From Phyllobacterium sp. 21LDTY02-6 (GTDB lineage: Bacteria > Pseudomonadota > Alphaproteobacteria > Rhizobiales > Rhizobiaceae): 64,000 nucleotides of DNA. The translations under genes were made by a program, and so were the position numbers. Position 1 is the stretch's first letter; each line of letters begins with the position of its first letter. The notes below the pieces were generated by a model. It saw only the letters and a program-made list of their open reading frames with translations, did not search any database and was not told where the DNA came from. This document shows, one piece after another, positions 1-8,112 of this stretch. The DNA lies in contig NZ_JAMJWD020000001.1 in NCBI RefSeq assembly GCF_023554255.2, positions 496,001 through 560,000 on the forward strand. Reading direction: 5' to 3'.

Positions 1-1
1 G

Positions 2-1591
2 CCGGCGCTTCCACTTGGACTTGCGGGAGAGCTCGAGGCCGATCTTGCGCTGAAAGGCGATGAGAAAAGCGGGCTGCAGACGCAGGTCTCGTTGAAAGGG
101 CCGGGTGGCCGCGCGCTGGTCGATGGCAGTTTCAGGCAGACGGGAGACGCCATGAGCGGCGAGGGGCGCGCATCGGTCAAGGTCGACGACATCGATCCGT
201 ATCTCGCGACCACGGGCTACTCACTGCCGGGATTCGGCAATGGCACGCCTGTCGATCTTGCCAGCAGCTTCCAGCTCGCCAATGGCAAGCTGACGCTTCC
301 GGATCTGAGCGGCCAGGTCAATGACGGAAAGGTGACGGCGCGGCTCTCCGCGTCGATAGACCAGGGCGTCCCCAATATCGAAGGCAGCGCCAAGCTGGCG
401 ACGCTGGATCTTGATTCCATGGCGCAATTCATCCTTGGCATCGGCACGACAGCCGGTGGCAGCGAAGAGGAATGGCCGCGCCAGGCATTTGCTGCCGGGG
501 CGCTCTTTCCCGCCAATCTCAATGTTGCGCTGGCCATTGACGAGGCGGATGCGGGCGCATTGGGGCCGATCAGGAATTTCGCTGCGACCGCGTTCGTCAA
601 GGATGGATCGCTGCGTTTCGAGAATACCAATGGCGAGCTGTTCGGCGGCAAGCTGACGGGGATGTTCGAACTGCGCAACACGAGCGGCACAGGGCTCGCG
701 ACGGCGCAGTTCACGCTCGATCAGGCGGCGCTCGATCATCTCTATCGACGCAATAACCCGCCGGTGAAGGGCCAGGCGCGGCTTTCGGCCTCGATAAATG
801 CTACCGGCCAGACGCTTGCCGAGCTCATGGGCTCGGTTGCCGGGTCGGGCGCGGTGACAATCAACGATCTTACGATCAACGCGATCAATCCGGCCGCTTT
901 GCAACCGATCCTTGCCGATATTGACGGCATCGAGGGGCCGGTGACGCCGGATGCGGTCGAAGCGACGATCAACAAGCATCTGCATGCAGGCGTACTCACG
1001 GTTCCCCAGACGGAGATAGCCTATACGATCGCCGGCGGCATCGCCCGGACCTCGAGCTTTCAGCTGAAGGGCGATGGCGCCAGCCTGACCGGTGATCTGC
1101 GGGTCAATCTCGACGACATGTCGGTGGCTTCGAAGGGCAAGATCAGTTTCGATCCCGGCAAGTCCGTCGTGGTGGGTGCCGATCCCGAAGTGGAATTTGC
1201 GCTGCTCGGGCCCTGGGGCGATGCGGCGGCAAACCTGAACCGCCAGCCGCTCGAGCAATTCCTGACGCAGCGGGCGCTTGAGCGCGAACAGCAGCGGGTA
1301 GAGACGCTCCAGGCTTCGCTGATGGAGAAGCAGCGCCTGCGGCGGGAAGTGCAATTGTTCCAGTTCCGCGCCGACGAACGGGTGCGGCTGGCAGAGGAGG
1401 CTCGCCTGAAAGTCGAGCGCGAAGCGGCCGAGCGGAAGGAAGCGGAGCGGAAAGCGGCCGAAGAAGCCGCTCGCCGGGCGCAGCAGCAGTCAAATCCGGC
1501 GGCGCCAGCGCAAGGCGAGCGCTCCACCGGCGGGGCCATCGACCAGCGCTCGGTGGAGGAGTTCCTGAAGTCGCTCGAGCCGGCGCCCTGA
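2..1591 (+). CDS. AsmA-family protein, C-terminal part (5' end outside the window)
   Basis: The reading frame is open from the first bases and the start lies upstream of the window, so about 530 C-terminal residues are present. They show the alternating short hydrophobic and Gly/Asp strands of the AsmA/DUF3971-type beta-rich fold, with stretches such as LTGDLRVNLDDM and GAVTINDLTI. AsmA-like proteins are envelope proteins thought to move or organise lipids at the inner-outer membrane interface. The last ~100 residues change character to a Glu/Arg/Ala-rich coiled coil followed by a Pro/Ala-rich linker and a short SVEEFLKSLE ending. The coiled-coil tail is an unusual but not unique addition. 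The exact subfamily cannot be named. Confidence 0.8.
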   Translation, partial: PALPLGLAGELEADLALKGDEKSGLQTQVSLKGPGGRALVDGSFRQTGDAMSGEGRASVKVDDIDPYLATTGYSLPGFGNGTPVDLASSFQLANGKLTLPDLSGQVNDGKVTARLSASIDQGVPNIEGSAKLATLDLDSMAQFILGIGTTAGGSEEEWPRQAFAAGALFPANLNVALAIDEADAGALGPIRNFAATAFVKDGSLRFENTNGELFGGKLTGMFELRNTSGTGLATAQFTLDQAALDHLYRRNNPPVKGQARLSASINATGQTLAELMGSVAGSGAVTINDLTINAINPAALQPILADIDGIEGPVTPDAVEATINKHLHAGVLTVPQTEIAYTIAGGIARTSSFQLKGDGASLTGDLRVNLDDMSVASKGKISFDPGKSVVVGADPEVEFALLGPWGDAAANLNRQPLEQFLTQRALEREQQRVETLQASLMEKQRLRREVQLFQFRADERVRLAEEARLKVEREAAERKEAERKAAEEAARRAQQQSNPAAPAQGERSTGGAIDQRSVEEFLKSLEPAP

Positions 1592-1595
1592 TCGA

Positions 1596-2081
1596 TCAGC
1601 GACCCGCATAGGCGGCTTCGAGCTTGGCCAGGTCCAGCTTTCTCATATCCATGACGGCATCCATCACGCGCTCCACCTTCTCCTGATCGGCATCCCGCAG
1701 CATATCCATCAGCCCGGACGGAACGATCTGCCATGAAAGCCCGTATTTGTCCTTGAGCCAGCCGCAAGGGCCGACCTCACCGCCATCTGCGGTCAGTTTC
1801 TGCGTCAGTTCATCGACCTCCCGCTGGTCCTTGCAATCGATCGTCAACGAGATCGCCTCGGTGAAGCGGAATTCCGAACCGCCATTGAGGGCGATGAATT
1901 CCTGCCCCGCCATCCGGAACTTGGCTGTCAGGAGCGACAGTTCCGGTGCATTGGCGCCACGCTTCCAATAGGTGCTGCTGATGATCTCGCCGTCCTTGAA
2001 GACGGAAAAATAGAACGCCATGGCTTCATCGGCGTTTCCGCTGAACCAGAGGCAGGGCGTAATCTTCTGATTGGCTGGCAT
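1596..2081 (-). CDS. VOC-superfamily protein (PhnB/3-dmu-9_3-mt type)
   Basis: A 161-residue protein starting MPANQKITPCLWF, followed by the SGNADEAMAFYFSVF segment typical of PhnB-like members of the vicinal oxygen chelate superfamily, and later GWLKDKYGLSWQIVP, the conserved end of the fold. Length fits a single-domain member. These proteins bind a divalent metal or a small ligand; the substrate is not predictable here. It stops 4 bases before the convergent AsmA-like gene ends, so the pair shares a tail-to-tail junction with no room for a separate terminator. Confidence 0.8.
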   Translation of the reverse strand: MPANQKITPCLWFSGNADEAMAFYFSVFKDGEIISSTYWKRGANAPELSLLTAKFRMAGQEFIALNGGSEFRFTEAISLTIDCKDQREVDELTQKLTADGGEVGPCGWLKDKYGLSWQIVPSGLMDMLRDADQEKVERVMDAVMDMRKLDLAKLEAAYAGR

Positions 2082-2159
2082 GCTCGCTTCCTTTCGATAT
2101 GAATGGCGATATCGATTGAAAGACGAAGCGTCGGGTGCCGCTCCTACACCGGTGCCGAA

Positions 2160-2390
2160 CTATTTTTCGGCGCGCGGCCCGTTCATCACCCATTCGAGCG
2201 CGTGGATGCGCAGGGCCGAGGAAAGATTGGACGAAGGGCTGCGTTCCGCATCGACCTCGGCAATGATCTGCGCCAGCGTCGCCTGGCGCTGACGGGCAAT
2301 GGCGATGATGATGTCGTAGAAGGGGTCTTCAAGGGAAAAGCTGGTGCGGTGGCCGTTGATCGTCACCGACCGCTTGCGGACGTCACTCAC
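2160..2390 (-). CDS. ribbon-helix-helix domain protein
   Basis: A 76-residue protein. The N-terminal strand KRSVTINGHRTSFSLEDPFYDII followed by two helices (IARQRQATLAQIIAEVDAERSPSSNLSSALRIHALEWV) matches the RHH_4 type of ribbon-helix-helix proteins common in Rhizobiales, which are presumed DNA binders that act as dimers. Its ATG overlaps the stop of the upstream DUF4169 gene by four bases (ATGA), which indicates translational coupling in an operon sspB-DUF4169-RHH. The regulatory target is unknown; autoregulation would be the default guess. Confidence 0.8.
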   Translation of the reverse strand: MSDVRKRSVTINGHRTSFSLEDPFYDIIIAIARQRQATLAQIIAEVDAERSPSSNLSSALRIHALEWVMNGPRAEK

Positions 2391-2623
2391 GCATCGTCCT
2401 TGTCGGCGTCCCTGCCAGCGTCCTTGTCGGCGTCCTTGCCGGCATCGGGCCGCTCGCGGCGGCTGTCGTCGAGAAACTTCTCGTCCTTTTGCGCCAAGGT
2501 CGCCCGCAGGCGCTTCTCCGCCTTGGTCTGGCCGAAGACGACGCGGTTTTCCGCTGCCGCCTGCTCCCTGGCCGCCTTCTCGCGGCGCTTCCTGGCCTGC
2601 CGGAGATTGACGATCTCAGCCAT
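2387..2623 (-). CDS. DUF4169 family protein with a repetitive acidic tail
   Basis: A 78-residue, very charged protein beginning MAEIVNLRQARKRREKA, the signature opening of DUF4169, a short family of unknown function in Rhizobiales. The N-terminal half is a basic helix. The last ~20 residues are a degenerate repeat of Gly/Asp-Lys-Asp-Ala encoded by near-identical 12-bp DNA units at about 2394-2447, which could be length-variable between strains. It lies 8 bases downstream of sspB and overlaps the next gene by 4 bases, so the three genes are probably co-transcribed. Confidence 0.75.
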   Translation of the reverse strand: MAEIVNLRQARKRREKAAREQAAAENRVVFGQTKAEKRLRATLAQKDEKFLDDSRRERPDAGKDADKDAGRDADKDDA

Positions 2624-2631
2624 GCGCCAGC

Positions 2632-3210
2632 CTATTTTTTCTTGCGGAACGAGTCGAGCGAGACCACGGAAGCCGATGATTTCGATTCACTTTCTTCGCC
2701 CGGCTCCTGCTTTTCGGTAGCCTTTGCGGGCTTCTTGCCAGTTTTGGCGGCCGGCTTCGGCTTGGCGCTCGCGGAGGGCAGCTTTGTCCCCTCCGGCGTC
2801 TCTACCGGTCCAATGCTCGTGATGCCCTGGTCATTATCGCCCACGGTCTCCTGAATCTCGACGTCGAATTCGAGCTCGAAATTGACGGAGGGATCGTAGA
2901 AGCCGCGAATCGCCGAAAACGGCACGACCAGCCGTTCCGGTACGTCGCCGAAGGACAGACCGACCTCGAACTGCGTCTCCGTGACCTGCATGTCCCAGAA
3001 CTGGTGCTGAAGCACGATCGTCATCTGCTCGGGATATTTCTCATGCAGGCGCGAGGAGATGCGCACGCCCGGCGCGCTGGTGAGGAACGTGACAAAGAAA
3101 TGATGATTGCCCGGCAATCCCGCCTTGGCGACTTCGCCGAGCACCTTGCGGATCACGCCCCGCAGTGCTTCCTGGGCAAGTATATCGTATCGGATCAAAT
3201 CTTGTGGCAT
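2632..3210 (-). CDS. sspB: SspB-family ClpXP adaptor
   Basis: A 192-residue protein of the alphaproteobacterial SspB family. SspB binds tagged substrates, classically the tmRNA-encoded tag, and hands them to the ClpXP protease. The folded domain covers roughly residues 1-125 (from MPQDLIRYDILAQEALRGVI to FELEFDVEI). It is followed by a flexible Lys/Ala/Pro/Glu-rich linker and a short conserved C-terminal element (VVSLDSFRKKK) in the place of the ClpX-binding tail. The tmRNA gene that would make its substrate tag is about 3 kb away on the same strand, a neighbourhood I note without claiming co-regulation. Confidence 0.9.
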   Translation of the reverse strand: MPQDLIRYDILAQEALRGVIRKVLGEVAKAGLPGNHHFFVTFLTSAPGVRISSRLHEKYPEQMTIVLQHQFWDMQVTETQFEVGLSFGDVPERLVVPFSAIRGFYDPSVNFELEFDVEIQETVGDNDQGITSIGPVETPEGTKLPSASAKPKPAAKTGKKPAKATEKQEPGEESESKSSASVVSLDSFRKKK

Positions 3211-3388
3211 GCGCTCTTATCCCATGGATTCACCCCCGCATGTCAAGCGGGCCGGCAACCGTATTTCGCTATTATGGCGCATGGCTAACGCAATTGCGAC
3301 CGATTGTCAGCCACTGGTCCCGTTTTTGCCGGACCGTTTGCTGCCGAAAACCGGAAAATGCTGCGACTTCAAGCCACTGGGCGTGTTT

Positions 3389-4081
3389 TCAGGCCGGCTC
3401 CTGCACGGCGGTTTCCTGGGGGGAGCGGACGGATGAATAGGCTTTGAGGAAGGTACGGGCGGCATTGCGCGCGGCCGTTGCGAGTTCCTCCTCCGTCGGC
3501 TTGCCGCCAAAGAGCGTCGCCATTTGCAGGTCGGCATTGACCAGAGCGAGGAATTGCCGTGCCGCCAGGTCGAAATCGTCGATCTCCAGCAGGCCCTGGC
3601 GCGTGAGCCGGGCGAATATCATGCCGAGCGCCGTCGCGATCTTGGCCGGTCCCTGTCTCCGCCACGCCTCGAAGAGATGCGGATAGTGCTCGCCTTCCGA
3701 CAGGACGAGCTTGCGGAGAAACTTGCCATCCTGATTGCACAAACAATTTGCGCTCAACCTTACCGCGAAGTCCGCCAGTTCGTCCTCGAGCCGGTCGGGC
3801 TTGTCGGGGAAACTCGACAGGGTCGAGAACAGCATGGCATTGGCACGGTCCATCACATCTTCGACGACGGCCGTGAACAATATTTCCTTTTCGCGGTAGT
3901 GGTTGTATATAGTCTGCCGAGACACGCAGGCTTCCATGGCAATCTCGTCGATACTCGCTCCCGCGAAGCCCTTTCGGCAAAAAACGGCGGCGGCGGCATC
4001 CAGAATCGATAAACGTTTCGCACAGTGACCACGCTGCGTGTGGGTGATCGTTCTCGGTGGCGATACTGAATTATCTGTCAT
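3389..4081 (-). CDS. TetR/AcrR-family transcriptional repressor
   Basis: A 230-residue regulator. The N-terminal DNA-binding domain is clear: ILDAAAAVFCRKGFAGASIDEIA, then the helix-turn-helix ACVSRQTIYNHYREKEILF near residues 50-70. The C-terminal ligand domain resembles the AefR-like group, with LVLSEGEHYPHLFEAW and FDLAARQFLALVNA. It is divergent from a Bcr/CflA multidrug exporter with 175 bp between start codons, where inverted repeats lie. The layout is that of a drug-responsive repressor controlling its own gene and the pump; the inducer cannot be predicted. Confidence 0.9.
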   Translation of the reverse strand: MTDNSVSPPRTITHTQRGHCAKRLSILDAAAAVFCRKGFAGASIDEIAMEACVSRQTIYNHYREKEILFTAVVEDVMDRANAMLFSTLSSFPDKPDRLEDELADFAVRLSANCLCNQDGKFLRKLVLSEGEHYPHLFEAWRRQGPAKIATALGMIFARLTRQGLLEIDDFDLAARQFLALVNADLQMATLFGGKPTEEELATAARNAARTFLKAYSSVRSPQETAVQEPA

Positions 4082-4100
4082 GAGAGCAGGATATGATGTC

Positions 4101-4156
4101 TTGACGTCTTAGACAATAGTGTCTAGTTTTACATCACTGTCCAAGTTAATGGACAG
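4101..4156. promoter_or_regulatory. divergent promoter region with paired inverted repeats, likely TetR operators
   Basis: Two inverted repeats built from related half-sites lie between the repressor and the efflux gene. The first is TAGACA-N4-TGTCTA at 4110-4125. The second is CTGTCCA-N6-TGGACAG at 4137-4156. A candidate sigma-70 promoter for the pump, TTGACG at 4101-4106 and TAGTTT at 4124-4129 with 17 bp between, runs through the first repeat, so a bound dimer would block it. Assignment to this regulator is inferred from position and symmetry. Confidence 0.55.
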
Positions 4157-4256
4157 GCCTCTTTCGCTGTCGGCACCGTCCTCCCAAGCTTTCGCCGGCA
4201 GCCCAAACTTAAAATTCGGCAGTTCTGAACTTCGAGATTCGTGAAAGAGCATCGCT

Positions 4257-5465
4257 ATGAGTCCGTCCTTTCTGCGCTATGCGATAATTCTCGGATTGCT
4301 GTCGGCGATCGGACCTTTCGCGATCGACATGTATCTCCCGGCATTGCCGTTCATCGGCCAGGACCTGATGGCGGACGAGGGCGCGGTGCAGATGAGCCTG
4401 CTCGCCTTCTTCCTGTCCTTCGCGCTGTTCCAGATCGTCTATGGACCGCTTTCGGATATGTGGGGGCGCAAGCTTCCGCTCTATCTCGGCATCGGATTGT
4501 TCACCGTGGCCAGCATCGGTTGCGCCCTTGCCACCAGTGTCGAGATGCTCATCGCCTTCCGGTTCCTGCAAGGCATCGGCGGTGCTGCGGGCATGGTCAT
4601 TCCGCGCGCCGTCGTCCGCGACATGCACACCGGCGTGCAGGCTGCCCGCCTGATGTCGCTGCTGATGCTGGTTTTCAGCATCTCGCCGATTCTCGCGCCC
4701 CTGACCGGCAGCGGCGTCATTCATTTCTTCGGCTGGCGCGGTGTGTTCTGGGCGGTGATGATCGCAGCCCTGATCGGACTGATCCTGCTTGCGACCCAGC
4801 TTGAGGAAACCCGCCCGAAACAGGCGCGGACCGAAAGCAGCCTCGGCAGCGCCCTGTCGGCATATGCACTCCTGCTGCGCGACCGGAACTTCCTCACGCT
4901 CACCTTTATCGGCGGATTCGGAATTTCGAGCTTCCTCGTCTATCTCGCCAATTCCCCCTTCGTCCTCATCGACCATTACGGCCTGACCCCGACGCAATAT
5001 AGTTTCGCCTTTTCCATCAATGCCGTCTCGTTCTTTGCCGTATCGCAAATGACCGGATGGCTCGGCAGCCGCTACGGCCTGCTGCGCGTGATGCGGATGG
5101 CGGTTGCCGGCTTTGGCCTGTCCATGGCTGCCATGGTTCTGGTGATGAGCACGGGCTTCCCGCAGCTATGGGTCATGGCGGCGTTCCTCTTCGTCGGTTA
5201 CGGCTGCCTCGGCCTTGTCATTCCGACGACAGGCGTCCTGGCGCTCGAGGATCATGGCGAGATTGCCGGATCGGCCTCCGCCCTGATGGGAACGCTGCAA
5301 TTCGTCGTTTCCATCGTGGCGATGGTCATTGCATCGCTGTTTTTTAACGGTACGCCGCTACCAATGATCATGGGCATAGCCCTGTGTGCGGTCATTGCGT
5401 TCGCGATCACCCATCTGGCGGTTGGCCGCCACGGCGAGGCAGCAGTGAGTGCGCCCGCTGAATAG
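4257..5465 (+). CDS. Bcr/CflA-family multidrug efflux MFS transporter
   Basis: A 402-residue inner-membrane protein with about 12 hydrophobic segments. Family marks are the first-helix sequence IDMYLPALP (residues 23-31), MFS motif A as YGPLSDMWGRK (62-72), and GIGGAAGMVIPRAVVRD in helices 4-5, all characteristic of the Bcr/CflA drug:proton antiporters. Members export bicyclomycin, chloramphenicol or similar compounds. The gene is divergent from a TetR regulator and ends in a shared terminator with the convergent ATPase gene. The actual substrate is unknown. Confidence 0.88.
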   Translation: MSPSFLRYAIILGLLSAIGPFAIDMYLPALPFIGQDLMADEGAVQMSLLAFFLSFALFQIVYGPLSDMWGRKLPLYLGIGLFTVASIGCALATSVEMLIAFRFLQGIGGAAGMVIPRAVVRDMHTGVQAARLMSLLMLVFSISPILAPLTGSGVIHFFGWRGVFWAVMIAALIGLILLATQLEETRPKQARTESSLGSALSAYALLLRDRNFLTLTFIGGFGISSFLVYLANSPFVLIDHYGLTPTQYSFAFSINAVSFFAVSQMTGWLGSRYGLLRVMRMAVAGFGLSMAAMVLVMSTGFPQLWVMAAFLFVGYGCLGLVIPTTGVLALEDHGEIAGSASALMGTLQFVVSIVAMVIASLFFNGTPLPMIMGIALCAVIAFAITHLAVGRHGEAAVSAPAE

Positions 5466-5501
5466 AGAAATCTGATCCTCCAGTCAGATGAAGGCGGAAG
5501 G

Positions 5502-5530
5502 CCCGGAGCTTGCTCCGGGTCTTCTGTTTC
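5502..5530. terminator. bidirectional intrinsic terminator
   Basis: A perfect stem CCCGGAG with tetraloop CTTG and CTCCGGG (5502-5519) sits between the convergent efflux and ATPase genes. It is followed on the plus strand by a T-rich tract (TCTTCTGTTT), so it can end plus-strand transcripts; on the minus strand the tract is weaker. Confidence 0.7.
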
Positions 5531-6071
5531 AAGCGCCTTGTTTCAGGATGAAGTCCGCGCGCTCTTCCACCGGCAGCCGCGGCACCTCGACCAGATCATA
5601 GCCGCAATCGCGGTAGGCGCGCAGCATTGCCTCATAGGTGCGTTCCGCGTCGGCAAAATCCTGTTTGCGCTCCGTATCCTGGCCGAATATCTCCTTCCAC
5701 GGCGGAAGAATGAACACGGTCCGGTGATACCGATAGAGTTCCGCCGCCCGTCTCACATGAGCGGGGACCGCGATTCCGACAAGGCCGAGATAGCCGATGA
5801 CATCGGGAACGCCGCGGTCGAAGTAGATGCGCTGCGGACTTTCCGGCGCAGTGGCATGCGAGCGCAACTCCCATGCGAGCATCAGCTCGGCAAACAGCAG
5901 CGGATCGTTCCAGGGCAGGGCGGGGCCGCCTATGGCCTGGTGGTACTGGATGATGGCGCGGCCGGCTTCGCTGCTTGTCGCATGGCCCTTGTGCGCAAGC
6001 TCGCCGAGCAATGTCGTTTTGCCCGATCCCGGGCCGCCGGTGAGAATGGTGAAACGTTGATGATTCTGCAC
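5529..6071 (-). CDS. P-loop AAA-type ATPase/kinase-like protein (AAA_28 type)
   Basis: With the GTG start at 6071 the product has 180 residues. The Walker A motif GGPGSGKTT is at residues 12-20, followed by conserved EAGRAIIQYHQ and YFDRGVPDVIGYL, the latter close to the Asp-Arg-Gly seen in AAA_28/NadR-like nucleotide kinase proteins. I chose GTG because AAGGAG lies 8 bases upstream. A longer frame back to 6239 is open, but its extra residues are low in conservation character and run into the 3' part of the tmRNA gene. Function is a probable small-molecule or nucleotide kinase; substrate unknown. Confidence 0.75.
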   Translation of the reverse strand: MQNHQRFTILTGGPGSGKTTLLGELAHKGHATSSEAGRAIIQYHQAIGGPALPWNDPLLFAELMLAWELRSHATAPESPQRIYFDRGVPDVIGYLGLVGIAVPAHVRRAAELYRYHRTVFILPPWKEIFGQDTERKQDFADAERTYEAMLRAYRDCGYDLVEVPRLPVEERADFILKQGA

Positions 6072-6174
6072 GGATGTCTCCTTATGGAAGGCCGAGCCAC
6101 AGCCTTGCGGCATGGCACGAATGTCGGCGCAGCGCCGACAGACTGATCGATGAAAATCTGGAGATGGGAAAAGC

Positions 6175-6495
6175 AAAGGGGGAAAGTGAAGGCTTCTGTT
6201 GCCAGGTGCCTCCGAACCCCGCCTAGAAGTGCGAACCACTAGGACTTGATTTGAAGCTATCGCACCGCATTAAGCGGCGAGACGTGCTTCCGCATAGTTG
6301 TCGTTTGCAACTACTGAGTTAGCCCGATAACGGTGGTACAATGCCGGGCAAAAGTTCGATCTTTACACCCTTGTCGATCCTATTTCGCCCCCGCCAAAAC
6401 GCAGCTCCGAGTGCTGGATTTTGGTGGAGGCGCCGGGTACCGCCCCCGGGTCCAATGGGCTTATTGCATCGTCCGTTTATCGCCATAGCCGACCG
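6175..6495 (-). ncRNA. ssrA: tmRNA, circularly permuted two-piece form
   Basis: On the minus strand the acceptor piece comes first: a T-arm CCGGG-loop-CCCGG, then acceptor strand CGCCTCC and ACCA ending at 6422. After a short intervening segment the coding piece starts at 6392 with GGGGGCG, which pairs with CGCCTCC and gives the G3-U70 pair required by alanyl-tRNA synthetase. The tag frame at 6308-6270 reads ANDNYAEARLAA then TAA. Order acceptor-before-coding and the tag type are known for alphaproteobacterial permuted tmRNA. Outer ends are approximate. The T-loop is GGCGGTA rather than the usual TTCRANY. A TATATA sequence upstream of the acceptor piece could be part of its promoter. Confidence 0.92.
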
Positions 6496-6682
6496 AAGCC
6501 GGCACGACCTATATAGGGACTATCGCGCTGAATTAAAAGAGTGCATTGACTTGGGCATGCGGCTGAGGAATGTTTCACTCTGTATCAGCGGTGTCGAACG
6601 GAGCTTGTGAGCTTTGGACGGTGTCCGCATTGTCAGGGAGGCGGCAACCTCTAGTTGCGCCTAACAATCAGGGGATGATTCC

Positions 6683-6994
6683 ATGAGTGACTATCTTACC
6701 GATGTTCGCCGCTATGATGCCGCGGCCGATGAAGCAACGGTCGAAAAAATCGTCAAGCACCTCGGTATCGCGCTGCGCAACCGTGATTCGTCGCTTGTAT
6801 CCTGTTCGGATCCTGACGAGCTTAAGCGCGTGCGTACAAACTGGGTGGAAAAGAAGCTCGGATTGACCGATGAGACCAAGGCGGATGCAGCAATCCAGTC
6901 CGTATGCGAAACGCTGAAGGATGATCGCAGCAAGAGCCGCGTGACGTTCTATTACCTGACGGCGAAGGCGCTCGGCGCGCTTGGCAGCATCTAA
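6683..6994 (+). CDS. DUF2853 family protein
   Basis: A 103-residue acidic, soluble, all-helical protein. The sequence from SDYLTDVRRYDAAADEATVEKIVKHLGIALRNRDS to the C-terminal RVTFYYLTAKALGAL is a full-length match in pattern to DUF2853, a small family of unknown function in alphaproteobacteria. A GGGGATGATTCC segment precedes the ATG. It stands alone, with the minus-strand tmRNA upstream and its own terminator downstream. Confidence 0.8.
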   Translation: MSDYLTDVRRYDAAADEATVEKIVKHLGIALRNRDSSLVSCSDPDELKRVRTNWVEKKLGLTDETKADAAIQSVCETLKDDRSKSRVTFYYLTAKALGALGSI

Positions 6995-7021
6995 GGCCGA
7001 TTCGGTAACGGTGCTTTGCGG

Positions 7022-7049
7022 GCCCCGGTCTCGACCGGGGCTTTCGTTT
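7022..7049 (+). terminator. intrinsic terminator of the DUF2853 gene
   Basis: GCCCCGGTC (7022-7030) pairs with GACCGGGGC (7033-7041) and is followed by TTTCGTTT. The two central bases are a minimal loop, so in practice one or two inner pairs open. It lies 28 bases after the DUF2853 stop. The remaining gap to thyA shows no other gene. Confidence 0.75.
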
Positions 7050-7209
7050 GTCCGGGTTTGATCGGTGAGGATCTGCCGTTCCGCGATGGTGCAGACGATT
7101 TCTGTGGCCTAGACTGTGCTGGAGATTCGTTTGACTTGTGCCCAGCGCGCCCGGCGGTCTAACACCGCCTTGTCAGTGCGTCAGCGCCAACTCCAGTGAG
7201 AGCCGAACC

Positions 7210-8106
7210 ATGTATCATGCCGAATCGCAATATCTGGATCTCATGTCCTTCATCCTCGAGAAGGGGGACAAGCGCATGGACCGCACGGGCGTCGGCACGC
7301 TTTCCACATTCGGCGCGCTGATGCGGTTCGACCTTTCGGATGGCAGCGCACCGATCCTCACCACCAAGAAGGTTTACTGGAAGCTGGCGGTGAAGGAGAT
7401 GCTCTGGTTCCTAACGGGCGGCACCAATATCCAGGCTCTGCTGAAGGAGAATGTCCGGATCTGGAGCGACTGGCCGCTGGCCGCCTATCGAAAGGCCACC
7501 AATAGCGACATTTCCCAGGCGGAATTCGAGAAGCGCATTGTCGAAGACGACCAGTTCGCCGCTGAATGGGGCGAGCTCGGGCCGGTCTACGGCAAGCAAT
7601 GGCGGCGCTGGCGCGGTGCCGACGGCAAGGATTACGACCAGATCGCAACCCTGATCGAGACTCTTCGCAACAATCCGTCCAGCCGAAGGATGTTGTTCCA
7701 CGCCTGGAACGTGCCTGAACTTTCGGATATGGCGCTGCCGCCCTGCCACATGGTCTACCAGTTCCACGTTTCGCATGGCGATCGCCTCAATCTCCTGATG
7801 TTCCAGCGCAGCTGCGACCTTCTGCTGGGCGCGCCGTTCAACCTCGCCGGCGCGGCCGCCTTGCAGCACATGATAGCGCAGCAGGCGGGGCTGAACCTTG
7901 GCGAGCTGGTCTGGGTGGGTGGCGACGTTCATCTTTATCTCAATCATATCGATCAGGCGCGCGAGCAGCTGTCGCGCACGCCACGGCCATTTCCGAAGAT
8001 GCGCCTCAAGCGCCAGGCAGCGTCGATCGACGATTACAGGATCGATGATTTTGAAGTCGTCGACTACGATCCGCACCCCGCCATCGCCGCCGAGGTCGCA
8101 GTCTAG
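7210..8106 (+). CDS. thyA: thymidylate synthase
   Basis: A 298-residue ThyA that methylates dUMP to dTMP with methylene-tetrahydrofolate. The nucleophile is Cys179 in LPPCHMVYQF, and the dUMP-binding QRSCDLLLGAPFN and the HLYLNHIDQ segments are intact. It is longer than the 264-residue E. coli enzyme because of an insert around residues 86-118, common in other bacteria. I use ATG 7210 (MYHAESQYLDLM), since the family starts here; the open frame continues to 7138. Dihydrofolate produced by this enzyme is recycled by DHFR encoded 2.2 kb downstream. Confidence 0.97.
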   Translation: MYHAESQYLDLMSFILEKGDKRMDRTGVGTLSTFGALMRFDLSDGSAPILTTKKVYWKLAVKEMLWFLTGGTNIQALLKENVRIWSDWPLAAYRKATNSDISQAEFEKRIVEDDQFAAEWGELGPVYGKQWRRWRGADGKDYDQIATLIETLRNNPSSRRMLFHAWNVPELSDMALPPCHMVYQFHVSHGDRLNLLMFQRSCDLLLGAPFNLAGAAALQHMIAQQAGLNLGELVWVGGDVHLYLNHIDQAREQLSRTPRPFPKMRLKRQAASIDDYRIDDFEVVDYDPHPAIAAEVAV

Positions 8107-8112
8107 GCGCGG

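Noticed and set aside
2394-2447. Possible CRISPR-like array from short repeats
   Set aside because: Units are 12 bp, contiguous without spacers and encode the DUF4169 tail.
5529-6239. Longer 236-residue form of the P-loop ATPase
   Set aside because: The extra N-terminus overlaps the tmRNA 3' region, and GTG 6071 has an AAGGAG site.
6341-6610. 89-codon plus-strand frame
   Set aside because: It lies antisense to the tmRNA acceptor and coding pieces and has no family character or ribosome site.
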